From Candidatus Gastranaerophilales bacterium (GTDB lineage: Bacteria; Cyanobacteriota; Vampirovibrionia; Gastranaerophilales; Gastranaerophilaceae): 54,331 nt of DNA. Shown here one piece after another: positions 27,379 to 36,748 of the stretch. A model generated the notes under the pieces. That model saw only the letters and a program-made list of their open reading frames with translations. It was not told the origin of the DNA and ran no database searches. The first letter of the stretch is position 1; each line of letters starts with the position of its first letter. A program made the translations under genes and the position numbers. The DNA lies in assembly GCA_944326455.1 (NCBI GenBank), contig CALVEA010000013.1, forward strand, positions 1-54,331, written 5' to 3'.

Positions 27379-27404
27379 AAAAGCGGGTTTAAAAACCCGC
27401 TTTT
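27379..27404 (-). terminator. Rho-independent terminator after the 99-residue gene
   Basis: Arms AAAAGCGGGTTT and AAACCCGCTTTT enclose a 2-base loop. On the minus strand seven Ts cover the end of the stem and run on into ATTTA. It closes the gene at 27422-27721. Confidence 0.85.
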
Positions 27405-27421
27405 AAAATACCTTATTCTTT

Positions 27422-27721
27422 TTATACTCCTGACTCGTTTTTATCCTTTACTTTAGCCTGCTCTTCTGTTTCTTTTTCTTTGTCCTGAACTTCTTTATTC
27501 TGTTCTTGTTCTTCATTATACATTACAGCAAACTGTTGATATAAATCTGCATCTTGAATAATTTCATCAAGTTCCAGATAAGCATTTTCATCAACATTTG
27601 CTTCTGCGTACTTATTTACGTCAACGCCATATTTTTGAGCCTGATTGGCAGTAAGTTTATCTGCTCCAATTGTCTTGATTATAAAACTTTTTAGTGCATT
27701 TGGATTAATGTTGTTTGACAT
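27422..27721 (-). CDS. Small acidic helical protein, unknown
   Basis: This 99-residue protein has no signal peptide or membrane segment. Residues 1-68 look folded (NPNALKSFIIKTIGADKLT, YGVDVNKYAEANVDENAYLELDE). The rest is an extremely charged Glu/Lys/Gln tail (QEQNKEVQDKEKETEEQAKV). GGAG lies 11 bases upstream of the ATG. Its promoter region shares the TATATATAnGTAAG motif with the 49- and 143-residue genes. It is monocistronic, with its own terminator. I do not recognise a family. Confidence 0.82.
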   Translation of the reverse strand: MSNNINPNALKSFIIKTIGADKLTANQAQKYGVDVNKYAEANVDENAYLELDEIIQDADLYQQFAVMYNEEQEQNKEVQDKEKETEEQAKVKDKNESGV

Positions 27722-27740
27722 AATTTTGTCTCCTTTTATT

Positions 27741-27763
27741 AAACTTACTTATATATAATTAAA
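27741..27763 (-). promoter_or_regulatory. Shared promoter motif, site C (variant)
   Basis: On the minus strand TTATATATAAGTAAGTTTAA lies about 20 bases before the start at 27721. It matches sites A and B at TATATATA(T/A)GTAAG(A/T)TT. With site A it also shares the upstream ATACTTTA. Confidence 0.45.
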
Positions 27764-27821
27764 GTATATACAAAGTATCTAATTTCAATCTTTCAAAAAA
27801 TCTTTACAAAACTTAATATTA

Positions 27822-29102
27822 CTAGTTTTGTTTGCGTTTAACCCAGTTTTCTAAAATTTTTAAAGGAGTTCTTGTTATCGCAAGCGCCCAAGCCGGAACA
27901 TTTTTGGTTATAACCCCAACAGCTCCGACATTAGCACCTTCCTCTATTGTAACAGGGGCTACAAGAACTGAATTTGAGCCGATTTTCACATTGTCTTTTA
28001 TAATTGTTTTGCTCTTGGTTTTTGTTAAAGGATTATAATTTGCTGTTATAGTTCCGGCTCCGATGTTAACATTGGAACCAATCTCACTGTCTCCTAAATA
28101 AGTCAGATGGCAAGCATTTGTATGTGATTTTACCGTAGTCTTTTTAACTTCCACAAAGTTGCCGATTTTAACATAATCCTCTAATACAACATCGCCGCGT
28201 AAATGTGCAAACGGACCAATTTTACAGTGAGCACCTATTTTATTTTTACCATTTATATAACAAGATGGATAAATAACAGTATCATGCTCAATTTCTGTTT
28301 CCGGACTAATCCAGGTTGTAGACGGGTCAATTATTTGAACACCGTTATCCAAATGCTTCTTTATGGTTCTTTCATTCATATATTTAGAAGCTTCTGCCAA
28401 TTCAGTTTTTGAATTAATCCCGAAGATTTCTTTTTTATCTTTAATTGTATAAACATTTGCTTTTAAACCATTATCATTAGCCCATTTTACAATATCGGTC
28501 AGATAATATTCACCCTGCGCATTATTTGTTTTCAAATTTGAGAACGCTTGTTTAATTTTGCTCCAATTGAGGCAATAGGCACCGGCGTTAATTTCTTTAA
28601 CAGCTTTCTGCTCGTCTGTTGCATCTTTAGCCTCAACTATTGAATCAAGAGAGCCGTCAGCTTTTCTAATTATTCGTCCGAGATTCCCCGGATTATCAAA
28701 TACTGCACTCATTACGGACAAATCACTTCCTGATGCGGAATGAAATTCAATAAATTCTTTTAGCGAGTCAGAAGTAATTAGCGGAATATCGCCGTTTAAG
28801 ATAATAACATCACCCGTATAAGTATCTAAATAAGGGAGCACCATACTAACAGCATGTCCCGTGCCTAACTGCGGAGATTGCAGAACAGGTTTTGCATCCG
28901 GGTAATTTTGTCGTAAATATTCACTGACCATTTCGGACTGATGACCTACAATAACATAGTTTTCGTCGGTAAGTCCCGTTTTACTAACTGCCTCTAAAAC
29001 ATACGCTAACAGTGTTTTATCGAAAATTGTATGCAAGACTTTTGGGATATCGGATTTCATCCTTGTACCCTTTCCTGCTGCCATAATAATTGACTTAAAC
29101 AT
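27822..29102 (-). CDS. glmU: Bifunctional GlmU (UDP-GlcNAc synthesis)
   Basis: This 426-residue protein acetylates glucosamine-1-phosphate and transfers UMP to give UDP-GlcNAc for peptidoglycan and glycans. The uridylyltransferase signature AAGKGTRMKSDIPKVLH is at residues 9-25. The C-terminal left-handed beta helix has CHLTYLGDSEIGSNVNIGAGTITANYN, including the acetyltransferase region. It is slightly shorter than the usual 450 or so, mostly at the C-terminus. I chose the ATG at 29102 rather than that at 29108 because GAGGGG is only a base or two from the latter and well spaced for the former. Confidence 0.95.
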   Translation of the reverse strand: MFKSIIMAAGKGTRMKSDIPKVLHTIFDKTLLAYVLEAVSKTGLTDENYVIVGHQSEMVSEYLRQNYPDAKPVLQSPQLGTGHAVSMVLPYLDTYTGDVIILNGDIPLITSDSLKEFIEFHSASGSDLSVMSAVFDNPGNLGRIIRKADGSLDSIVEAKDATDEQKAVKEINAGAYCLNWSKIKQAFSNLKTNNAQGEYYLTDIVKWANDNGLKANVYTIKDKKEIFGINSKTELAEASKYMNERTIKKHLDNGVQIIDPSTTWISPETEIEHDTVIYPSCYINGKNKIGAHCKIGPFAHLRGDVVLEDYVKIGNFVEVKKTTVKSHTNACHLTYLGDSEIGSNVNIGAGTITANYNPLTKTKSKTIIKDNVKIGSNSVLVAPVTIEEGANVGAVGVITKNVPAWALAITRTPLKILENWVKRKQN

Positions 29103-29188
29103 AATCATTCCCCTCTTATTAATACGATAATTTTAACATAAAAATTAAAAGATAAGGCAGATTTCTATATTTGTAGTATTATTGTTAT

Positions 29189-30655
29189 ATGAATTTAGAT
29201 GCCGTAATAGATAGCCTGCTGTCACCGATAGCTGATAAGATTTCAGGGCTTATATTCTCATCAGTAACGATAGGTGGGGTAAAAGTCGAGTTTCTTGTTG
29301 CGTTATTAATTACAGCCGCTGTATATTTCACACTGAGAACCGGTTTTATAGGTTTTTGGGGATTTAAACATGCGGTAAAATTGATTACAAACAATTACAA
29401 ACATAAAAATCCTTCAGGCTACCAGCGTAAGAAAAAAGGTGAACTATCTTCTTTTCAGGCTTTGAGTGCAACAATTTCTGCCTCAGCCGGAATCGGGAAT
29501 GTTGCAGGTTCTGCAGCTGCCGTATCAATCGGCGGTCCCGGAGTTATATTTTGGATGATTGTTGCCGGACTATTTTCTATGGCGTTAAAATTTTCAGAAG
29601 TCCTGTTAGGTGTAAAATTCAGAAAGACTAATCCTGACGGCACAGTTTCAGGCGGACCGATGTATTATATTTTAGCAGGGTTAAGGGGTAAATATACACA
29701 AAAAATGGCACCGGTTTTAGCCAAAACTTATGCCGTATGTTGTATTTTTGCAATGATTGGCGGTTGGAACCTATTCCAGATTAACGCAATGACATCACAA
29801 TTTACTGAAGTTACCGGCGGTGACAGAAGCATTTTCGCAGCTAACGGCTGGATATTGGGAACAATTGTTGCAGTTATAACCTGGTTTACCATAATTGGCG
29901 GAATTAAAGCTATAGGTAAATTTACCTCAAAAGTTACACCTGTAATGTGTTCTTTATATGTAATAAGTGCTTTTTTAGTTTGTATCGTAAACATTGGACA
30001 CCTTCCGGAAGCACTTATCACAATCGTAAAAGAAGCCTTTTCGCCGCGTGCTATGCAGGGTGGAGCTTTTGCCTGCCTTCTCTGGGGATTCAGACGGGCA
30101 ATGTTTGCTAATGAATCAGGACTTGGAACCGCCCCGATTGCATTTTCTGCAGTAAACACTAATAAACCTGTTGCTCAAGCGTTCATTTCTCTTTTACAGC
30201 CGTTTGTTGATACTGTGATAGTCGGTGTGGCTACAGCTTTTGTTATTGTTGTATCCGGTGCATATTTAAATGTGGAAGGAATTGCGGGGATTGAATTAAC
30301 TTCAAAAGCATTTGCAACTATCTGTCCGTTTTTCCCTGTTATATTAACTATTATGGCAAGCTGTTTTGTTTTATCTACAATGCTTTGCGGCTCATATTAC
30401 GGTTTAAAAGCCTGGAACTTCCTTTTTGGAGAAGGTCAAAACCGTTCGAGAATTTTCCAAGCGTTTTATTGTATCTGTATTATAGCAGGTTCGGCGATGA
30501 ATTTTAAAAGTATTATTAATCTATCTGATGCTGTGACTTTATTTCTTGCCGTACCAAATCTAATTGCAGTATTTGCACTTTCAGGAGTAGTAATAAAGGA
30601 ACTTAAACGCTATTGCAAACGGTATCAGATTGGACCTAAACCCTTTAGGACTTAA
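29189..30655 (+). CDS. Sodium:alanine/glycine symporter (AGCS family)
   Basis: This 488-residue protein has about 10-11 membrane segments and the AGCS blocks FQALSATISASAGIGNVAGSA, GGPMYYI, RRAMFANESGLGTAPIAFSA and MASCFVLSTMLCGSYYGLKAW. It couples sodium entry to uptake of alanine or glycine across the inner membrane. No clear Shine-Dalgarno is visible before the ATG, so a leaderless or weakly initiated message is possible. It is not preceded by a recognisable glycine riboswitch. Confidence 0.93.
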   Translation: MNLDAVIDSLLSPIADKISGLIFSSVTIGGVKVEFLVALLITAAVYFTLRTGFIGFWGFKHAVKLITNNYKHKNPSGYQRKKKGELSSFQALSATISASAGIGNVAGSAAAVSIGGPGVIFWMIVAGLFSMALKFSEVLLGVKFRKTNPDGTVSGGPMYYILAGLRGKYTQKMAPVLAKTYAVCCIFAMIGGWNLFQINAMTSQFTEVTGGDRSIFAANGWILGTIVAVITWFTIIGGIKAIGKFTSKVTPVMCSLYVISAFLVCIVNIGHLPEALITIVKEAFSPRAMQGGAFACLLWGFRRAMFANESGLGTAPIAFSAVNTNKPVAQAFISLLQPFVDTVIVGVATAFVIVVSGAYLNVEGIAGIELTSKAFATICPFFPVILTIMASCFVLSTMLCGSYYGLKAWNFLFGEGQNRSRIFQAFYCICIIAGSAMNFKSIINLSDAVTLFLAVPNLIAVFALSGVVIKELKRYCKRYQIGPKPFRT

Positions 30656-30721
30656 TATAATCTTTACTTGCGGAGGGATAAAAAATATTGTAGAATACAT
30701 CTACAAGGCGGAGGGTTATTT

Positions 30722-32026
30722 ATGCCAAATATTTATTTTGTAGATGTCACAAATAGAGACGGAGTGCAGACTTCAAGGTTAGGGCTAGCCAAGCTCCAAA
30801 AAACAATGATTAATTTAATGCTTGATGATATGGGGATTACACAGTCAGAATTTGGGTTCCCCACCACAATGCACGAACTTAATTACCTGAACGCAAACTT
30901 GGAACTTGTACGCCGCGGAGTAATAAAAAAGACAAAGCTTTCCGGCTGGATGCGAGCTATAGCGGAAGATGTTGAAAAATCTTTTTCAAATTGTCCTTTA
31001 TTGAAAAATTGCAACCTTTCACAGTCTACATCTGACCAAATGATTCACGGCAAATACTTAGGCAAAAAGACCAAAGAAGATATTTTAAAAATGACCTGTG
31101 AAGCTGTTGAATGTGCTGTATCAAAACATGCAGAAATAATAGGTGTTAACGCAGAAGATGCTTCAAGAAGCGACATCGATTATCTCGTAAAAATTGCTCG
31201 TGAAGTTAAAAAGCTTGGTGCAGACAGATTCAGATATTGTGACACCTTGGGCTACGAAGACCCTAAGACAACTTATGACAGGATTTACTATCTTGCCAAA
31301 GAAACTCAAATGCCTATTGAATTGCATTATCATAACGATTTAGGAATGGCAGTTGCCTGTTCTGTAATGGGAGCAATGGCTGCAGTTGATGCAGGCGTTG
31401 ACGCTTATATTAATACTGCAATAAACGGAATGGGAGAAAGAGCAGGAAATGCAGACTTAGTTTCTTGCCTGCTTGCCTGTTTAAAATCTGCCGGATTTAA
31501 AGATAAATATAAAATTGATAAAAATATTGACCTTTCTAAAGCCTGGAAACTCGCTAAATATACAGCCTATGCATTCGGGCTGCCTATTCCGATAAACCAG
31601 CCGGCTGTAGGAGATAATGCTTTTGCACACGAATCTGGTATACATGCTGACGGAGCTTTAAAAGACAGAAGAAACTATGAGCTTTATGATTTTGAAGAAC
31701 TTGGAAGAGGTGAACCTGAAATAATTGAAACAGGAAGAATGATTACAACCGGAGAATATGGCGGCATTAAGGGATTCAGAAATGTTTACGATAAGCTTGA
31801 AATAGAATTTAAGGATGAAAATGAAGCAAGAAATATTCTTGAACTTGCGCGCTATGCAAACGTTCATACTCAAAAGCCGTTAACTGACAGCGAGCTGAGA
31901 TTTATTTATCATTATCCTGATATAGCGGCCAAAGTAATGACCGTTTCTCCATTCTATGAACCGTCAGGTGAGTTGGAAAAACGCCTAAACGAAAGAGATT
32001 TGGCTGTACCGGGTAAAATTGTATAA
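30722..32026 (+). CDS. LeuA/homocitrate-synthase-family (DRE-TIM) enzyme
   Basis: This 434-residue protein is a DRE-TIM metallolyase of the HMGL-like family. It has a TIM barrel opening with DVTNRDGVQ (8-16, where most relatives read DTTLRDGEQ), RYCDTLGYEDP and the metal site ELHYHNDLGMAVA. NTAINGMGERAGNADL and the post-barrel FAHESGIHADGALK complete the match. It condenses acetyl-CoA with a 2-oxoacid; isopropylmalate, citramalate or homocitrate synthesis cannot be told apart here. No LeuA regulatory domain follows. The ATG at 30722 has GGAGGG eight bases upstream and is preferred to the in-frame codon at 30668. Confidence 0.85.
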   Translation: MPNIYFVDVTNRDGVQTSRLGLAKLQKTMINLMLDDMGITQSEFGFPTTMHELNYLNANLELVRRGVIKKTKLSGWMRAIAEDVEKSFSNCPLLKNCNLSQSTSDQMIHGKYLGKKTKEDILKMTCEAVECAVSKHAEIIGVNAEDASRSDIDYLVKIAREVKKLGADRFRYCDTLGYEDPKTTYDRIYYLAKETQMPIELHYHNDLGMAVACSVMGAMAAVDAGVDAYINTAINGMGERAGNADLVSCLLACLKSAGFKDKYKIDKNIDLSKAWKLAKYTAYAFGLPIPINQPAVGDNAFAHESGIHADGALKDRRNYELYDFEELGRGEPEIIETGRMITTGEYGGIKGFRNVYDKLEIEFKDENEARNILELARYANVHTQKPLTDSELRFIYHYPDIAAKVMTVSPFYEPSGELEKRLNERDLAVPGKIV

Positions 32027-32027
32027 T

Positions 32028-32061
32028 AAAAAAAGAGTTCCTGTCCGGGAACTCTTTTTTT
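32028..32061. terminator. Bidirectional terminator
   Basis: Arms AAAAAAAGAGTTCC (32028-32041) and GGAACTCTTTTTTT (32048-32061) enclose TGTCCG. It lies between two convergent genes and can serve both. Confidence 0.85.
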
Positions 32062-32076
32062 AGCAAAGTTTTAAGT

Positions 32077-32781
32077 CTACTTAGCTGCGCATACGCTGAA
32101 TTCATCAATTAAAATTGCGTATACAGTTTCACCCTTCTTAGCTTTGTAGTGGCATCCAGGAGTAATTAAGCCGACCAAAAGACCGACACCGCAGCCGACA
32201 GGAATACCAATTGCAAAACCGGCACCGAGCTTAGCAGGGTTAGGAATGAACGCAAAGCCAACACCAGCACCTGCTCCGACTATACCCATTGTAAGAGTTG
32301 ACAAGAACAATTTACCGGTGGTTGTCCAAGGACCTTCTTTAAGCTTGCCGTCTTTTGTAAACGGTCTTGCTTTAATGTCGATACAAGTATTATCCGGTAA
32401 CACAATTTGTTTGAAAACAAGATTAACTCTCGCGTTCTTGTTAAACATCTTTGGTTTTTCAATATTTGTAATTTCTGCCACAATCTTTGTACCGCAAGGT
32501 AAAATCATTGTACCTTCACAAGTATAAAGAGCTTGAGGCACTACAAAATGAATAAGCTCTCCGGCTTGGTGGCATTTGGAAAAGAATTTTTCATCAAATG
32601 CAAATTCCAATACGTTACCTTTTTCCACTGTTCTTCTTACATTAGTAATTTTTACTTCATTACAAGGGGCTTTCTTATGTACATCTAAGTGCTCAATAGA
32701 ACAAGTTTCCGCAATAGCAGGAATTGTATTAAGTCCCATTAACGAAATTAATGAAAGAAGTGCCATTAATCTTTTAAACAT
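32077..32781 (-). CDS. Secreted protein with glycine-rich hydrophobic segment
   Basis: This 234-residue protein has a signal peptide (MFKRLMALLSLISLMGLNTIPAIA, cleavage before ETC). The mature part is beta-like and contains six cysteines. A Gly-rich hydrophobic stretch of about 45 residues near the C-terminus (LTMGIVGAGAGVGFAF...GAGFAIGIPVGCGVGLLVGLI) could cross or line the outer membrane. I chose the ATG at 32781 because AGGAG sits seven bases upstream; an in-frame codon at 32811 lacks one. No family is recognised. It is probably periplasmic or outer-membrane associated. Confidence 0.8.
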   Translation of the reverse strand: MFKRLMALLSLISLMGLNTIPAIAETCSIEHLDVHKKAPCNEVKITNVRRTVEKGNVLEFAFDEKFFSKCHQAGELIHFVVPQALYTCEGTMILPCGTKIVAEITNIEKPKMFNKNARVNLVFKQIVLPDNTCIDIKARPFTKDGKLKEGPWTTTGKLFLSTLTMGIVGAGAGVGFAFIPNPAKLGAGFAIGIPVGCGVGLLVGLITPGCHYKAKKGETVYAILIDEFSVCAAK

Positions 32782-32851
32782 AGTGTGACTCCTATTTATT
32801 AATTCAAACATAGTATATCAAATGAATTTATATTTTTCAATCCTTTTATAT

Positions 32852-32857
32852 TATAAT
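32852..32857 (+). promoter_or_regulatory. -10 element for the DUF475 gene
   Basis: TATAAT lies 27 bases before the ATG at 32885, in the gap between divergent genes. AAGGAG is the ribosome-binding site. The -35 region is poor. Confidence 0.5.
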
Positions 32858-32884
32858 AGTATAAGAAAGTAGAAGGAGATTTTT

Positions 32885-33922
32885 ATGCTGCATTATTTCT
32901 TGGGTTCTTATATAGTAACAATATTTGGTTTAACGGCGGCTTATTTTTGGGGAGAACACGTTCATAACGGGACAGGGCTGGCTTGCATTTTTATTGCAAT
33001 GGTTCTTGCTGTTCTTGAAATAAGTTTATCTTTTGATAATGCCGTAGTTAATGCAATGAAACTTGAGCACATGTCCGAAAAATGGCGTCACCGTTTTATA
33101 ACCTGGGGGATATTGATTGCAGTATTTGGAATGAGATTCTTATTTCCTCTGGCAGTAGTTGCAATATTTGCAAAATTAAATATCCTTACTGTTTTGAATA
33201 TGGCATTGAACGATGTACATCAGTATGCACATTATCTTGAGTTAACCCACGCTCCCATAGTATCATTTGGCGGAGCATTTTTACTTATGCTGTTTATGGA
33301 TTATTTTACGGAACAAAAGAAGGATGTACACTGGATATCTTTTATAGAAGTTCCAATGCAAAATCTCTCGAAAATTAAAGGTATATGCTCAATTGTAACT
33401 TTGTGCGCTATCGGAATAATATTATTAGAACTTCCTGCAGAAGTCAGACAAAGTGTACTCCTGTCCGGAATATCCGGTATAATAACATATTTAGTAATTG
33501 ACGGGCTGGCAGAATGGCTTGAAAGACGGCAGGAAGAAAGAGCTAAGCTTTGTGCTGATACAGTAAAGTGTTCTGGTTTAGTCGGATTCTTATATCTTGA
33601 ACTAATTGATGCATCTTTTTCATTGGATGGCGTCCTGGGAGCCTTTGCTCTAAGCAAAGATATTTTGATTATTACAATAGGGTTATTTATCGGAGCAATG
33701 TTTGTAAGGTCACTCACAATAATGCTTGTTGATAAGAAAACTCTAAATCATTTTCCGTATCTTGAACACGGTGCACACTGGGCTATAGGGGTTTTAGCAG
33801 TTTTAATGTTTGTTTCGACAATAAGAGCAGTCCCGGAAGTAGTAACAGGGCTTTTGGGTTTAATAATTATTATTGCAGCATTCATTAGTTCATTAGCAGC
33901 AAACAAAAAATCTCAGGAATAA
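32885..33922 (+). CDS. DUF475/TerC-like integral membrane protein
   Basis: This 345-residue protein has about nine membrane segments. Two related half-sites carry paired acidic residues, EISLSFDNAVVNA (about 48-60) and LELIDASFSLDGVLGAFAL (about 238-256). This is the hallmark of DUF475 and TerC-like proteins, which are linked to metal ion handling (Mn2+ or tellurite resistance). The CCA-type gene starts two bases after its stop. Confidence 0.88.
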   Translation: MLHYFLGSYIVTIFGLTAAYFWGEHVHNGTGLACIFIAMVLAVLEISLSFDNAVVNAMKLEHMSEKWRHRFITWGILIAVFGMRFLFPLAVVAIFAKLNILTVLNMALNDVHQYAHYLELTHAPIVSFGGAFLLMLFMDYFTEQKKDVHWISFIEVPMQNLSKIKGICSIVTLCAIGIILLELPAEVRQSVLLSGISGIITYLVIDGLAEWLERRQEERAKLCADTVKCSGLVGFLYLELIDASFSLDGVLGAFALSKDILIITIGLFIGAMFVRSLTIMLVDKKTLNHFPYLEHGAHWAIGVLAVLMFVSTIRAVPEVVTGLLGLIIIIAAFISSLAANKKSQE

Positions 33923-33924
33923 AA

Positions 33925-35010
33925 ATGGAATTAAAAGACAAAAATCTTTATTATGTAGGCGGCGTGGTCAGAGATGAAATTCTCGGGCTGCCAAGCTTTG
34001 ATATAGATTTTTGTTATGAAGGGAATGCTATAGAATTTGCTAAAAATAGCGGACTTAATATTATTAAGGAAAATCCCGATTTCGGCACCGTAAGAATATA
34101 CGCTGATGGACACGAAATTGATATCGCTTCTACAAGAGAAGAGATTTATCCTAAGCCGGGTCATCTTCCTGTTGTAAAAAAAATCGGATGTTCTCTTGAG
34201 GAAGATTTGAAAAGAAGAGATTTTACCGTGAATGCAATGGCAAAAAATACTCTAACCGGAGAAATTATTGACTATTTTAACTCTTTGGAAGATTTAAAGG
34301 CGAAAAAATTACGAGTGCTTCATTCTAACAGTTTTATTGATGACCCTTCAAGGATACTTCGAAGTCTAAAATTCTCAACAAGATTTGGTTTTGAGCTTGA
34401 AGAGCAAACTAAATTCCTACAGGATGAGTATTTAAAAAATATAAACTATGATATGAGTTATCATAGAATAAAAAAAGAACTTAGAGAAACTTTCAACTTG
34501 AATAAAGACAGTATTTGGGAAGTCTTTATAAAAAATAATATTTACAAGCTGCTGGGTGAAGAACTTAGCTTGCCAAGTATTACAGGTTCTATATCAAAAC
34601 TGGTTGATGCAGCAGAAGATATTGAATGCGTATGGCTTGCCTACGCAGGTTTATTTGACCTGAAAAATCTCGACTTAACAAAAGAAGAATGCGAAATAAT
34701 TACAGCAGCTGATAATCTTGTACAAACAACATTCAAAAACAGCTGTGATTTATATTGCCAATTTGCAAAAATTCCAATTGAAAGTGTAATACTTTGGGGA
34801 CTTGTAAGAGATTATGATTTGGCATATCATTATCTTAGGGATTTAAAGAATATAAAACCCGTCACGACAGGAAATGATTTAATCGAAATGGGGATAGAAA
34901 GAGGGAAGCTTTACAAAGAGATTTTTGATTTTATTGCCAAGGAAAAATTCAAGAATCCGGCTCTATCAAAAGAAGAAGAACTTGAACTTATAAAAAACAA
35001 GTACCTATGA
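33925..35010 (+). CDS. CCA-adding-type tRNA nucleotidyltransferase
   Basis: This 361-residue class II nucleotidyltransferase has the GG motif and catalytic acids in YYVGGVVRDEILGLPSFDIDF (Asp-x-Asp). RRDFTVNAMA and DDPSRILRSLKFSTRFGFELE of the neck and nucleotide-binding region follow. This family adds CCA, or CC or A alone, to tRNA 3' ends; the exact specificity cannot be read here. It is shorter than many CCA enzymes and lacks an HD domain. It overlaps the next gene by four bases (ATGA). Confidence 0.87.
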   Translation: MELKDKNLYYVGGVVRDEILGLPSFDIDFCYEGNAIEFAKNSGLNIIKENPDFGTVRIYADGHEIDIASTREEIYPKPGHLPVVKKIGCSLEEDLKRRDFTVNAMAKNTLTGEIIDYFNSLEDLKAKKLRVLHSNSFIDDPSRILRSLKFSTRFGFELEEQTKFLQDEYLKNINYDMSYHRIKKELRETFNLNKDSIWEVFIKNNIYKLLGEELSLPSITGSISKLVDAAEDIECVWLAYAGLFDLKNLDLTKEECEIITAADNLVQTTFKNSCDLYCQFAKIPIESVILWGLVRDYDLAYHYLRDLKNIKPVTTGNDLIEMGIERGKLYKEIFDFIAKEKFKNPALSKEEELELIKNKYL

Positions 35011-35888
35011 TAAAAACCGCTTTAAAAAGAATATTAAGCTACAAGTTTCATCTGCGGGGAATTAACAACCCTTTTCTTAAACTGCAGATGAATGCTTATG
35101 GAATAAAATTAGGGGTTACTGAAACAAAAAGAGAGGTTCCGATTATCGTATCTTTAACTTCTTATGAAGAACGATTCAAAGATTTACCCAAAACCATATA
35201 TTCTCTTCTTAATCAGTCTCTAAAACCTGACAGAATTATTCTATGGCTGAATAAATCCATCGACAGCTTAACTAATATTCCATACGAAATAACAAAATAT
35301 ATTAAAAACGGACTGGAAATCAGATTTGTTGACGATATCGGCTCTTACACAAAAGCTATATATGCTTTCAAAGAGTACCCGGACTCTATCATTGTAACAG
35401 CAGATGATGATATATTCTATCCGAAAAACTGGTTAAAATATCTGTATTTGTCATATATATCCTGCCCTGAAGATGTTCACTGCCACAGAGCACACAGGAT
35501 AAGATTAAAGGACGGAAAGATACTCCCTTATGAGACCTGGATAAAGCATATTGACGAAGAAAATGCCAAATATGAAAATTTTTTAACAGGAACAGGCGGT
35601 GTCCTTTACCCTCCAAACTGTTTTACAAACGAAGTTTTAAGAGAGGATATATTTCTTAAATATGCACCTTCTGCGGATGATATATGGTTTTGGGTAATGG
35701 CACTTGTACATAAAAGAAAAGTCCGAATTGTAAAAAATCATTATAAAACCCTTATTTGTACAAATTTATGCAGACAGCTATGGGGACAGACACTTTTTTC
35801 CAAAAACAGAAAAGGGGAAAACGACAGACAGTTAAAGAATTTGATGAAATTTTACAAACAAAACATCGACATGATGCTTTTTAACTGA
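35007..35888 (+). CDS. Glycosyltransferase, GT-A like
   Basis: This 293-residue protein resembles a GT-A fold transferase with the donor-metal region IVTADDDIFYPKNWLKYL. An early IIVSLTSYEERFKDLPKTIYSLLNQ segment and WFWVMALVHKRKVRIV near the C-terminus are consistent with that. It has no membrane segment. It starts inside the stop of the nucleotidyltransferase gene and heads a run of glycan genes, so it probably decorates a surface polysaccharide. The sugar is unknown. Confidence 0.82.
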   Translation: MIKTALKRILSYKFHLRGINNPFLKLQMNAYGIKLGVTETKREVPIIVSLTSYEERFKDLPKTIYSLLNQSLKPDRIILWLNKSIDSLTNIPYEITKYIKNGLEIRFVDDIGSYTKAIYAFKEYPDSIIVTADDDIFYPKNWLKYLYLSYISCPEDVHCHRAHRIRLKDGKILPYETWIKHIDEENAKYENFLTGTGGVLYPPNCFTNEVLREDIFLKYAPSADDIWFWVMALVHKRKVRIVKNHYKTLICTNLCRQLWGQTLFSKNRKGENDRQLKNLMKFYKQNIDMMLFN

Positions 35889-35914
35889 ACAATTTTTTAA
35901 GGTAAAATAACATT

Positions 35915-36748
35915 ATGGAATTAAGTATTATAACACTTACACTTAATAATCTTGAATATACAAAAAAATATATCGATAGTCTCTATAGATATACTAAAGA
36001 TTTTGAGTTGATTATTGTTGATAATGCCTCTACAGATGGAACTATAGATTATCTGGAAAAATTGAGATTAGAAAAAAATAATATTAAGATAATTTATAAT
36101 GAAGAAAATAAGGGCTTTTCCAAAGGAAATAATCAGGGGATTGAAATTGCAGAAGGGGAATATATAGGATTTTTGAATAATGATATTCTTTTATCTCCCG
36201 AATGGTTTGAAAAAATTAAAGAAGTCTTTATTAAAGAAAATGCTGCTTTTGCTTCGCCAAGACACATAAATCCTAACTATAACTTAACAAATGAGCACTC
36301 CTACATTGAATACTTTGAACATTTTCAGTATGATAAACCTTATGAGAAAAGTTTTGATGAATGCGAATTTTCCTGTGTAATTACCAAAAGAGAAGTTCTT
36401 GATAAAATTGGAACTTTTGACGAAAATTACACACCGGCTTTTTTTGAAGATAATGACTTTAAATACCGTGCTATTCTGGGAGGATACGGAGTTTTTGTCG
36501 TAAATACAGCTTGTTTCTTCCACTTTGGTTCAACCACTTCTATAAAATACAACGGAAATTTTGAAGATAACAGAGCTTATTATTACTCTAAATATCCTTT
36601 TGCCGAATATTTATCCGTTACAGGAGAAGAAAAAGGAAAATTAAAGCTGAAAGCAAGACATTTTGACAATTTCCCGTTAAATATAATATATAAAATATAT
36701 TTATATTGGTATAAGTTCAAAAAATTTATAAAAAAACGGTTTCTATGA
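35915..36748 (+). CDS. GT2-family glycosyltransferase
   Basis: This 277-residue protein has the GT2 features LSIITLTLNNLEYTKKYIDSL, IIVDNASTDGTIDYL (nucleotide binding) and YIGFLNNDILLSPEWFEKI (DxD-like NND). The later TPAFFEDNDFKYRAILGGYGVF block is typical of rhamnosyl/galactosyl transferases. It is predicted to be cytosolic and peripheral to the membrane. It overlaps the next transferase by four bases. Confidence 0.9.
   Translation: MELSIITLTLNNLEYTKKYIDSLYRYTKDFELIIVDNASTDGTIDYLEKLRLEKNNIKIIYNEENKGFSKGNNQGIEIAEGEYIGFLNNDILLSPEWFEKIKEVFIKENAAFASPRHINPNYNLTNEHSYIEYFEHFQYDKPYEKSFDECEFSCVITKREVLDKIGTFDENYTPAFFEDNDFKYRAILGGYGVFVVNTACFFHFGSTTSIKYNGNFEDNRAYYYSKYPFAEYLSVTGEEKGKLKLKARHFDNFPLNIIYKIYLYWYKFKKFIKKRFL

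Noticed and set aside
29109..29188. Glycine riboswitch before the AGCS symporter
   Set aside because: The 80-base gap has no conserved glycine-aptamer core.
29728..30159. A 143-codon open frame antisense to the symporter
   Set aside because: It mirrors a conserved membrane protein and lacks a ribosome-binding site.
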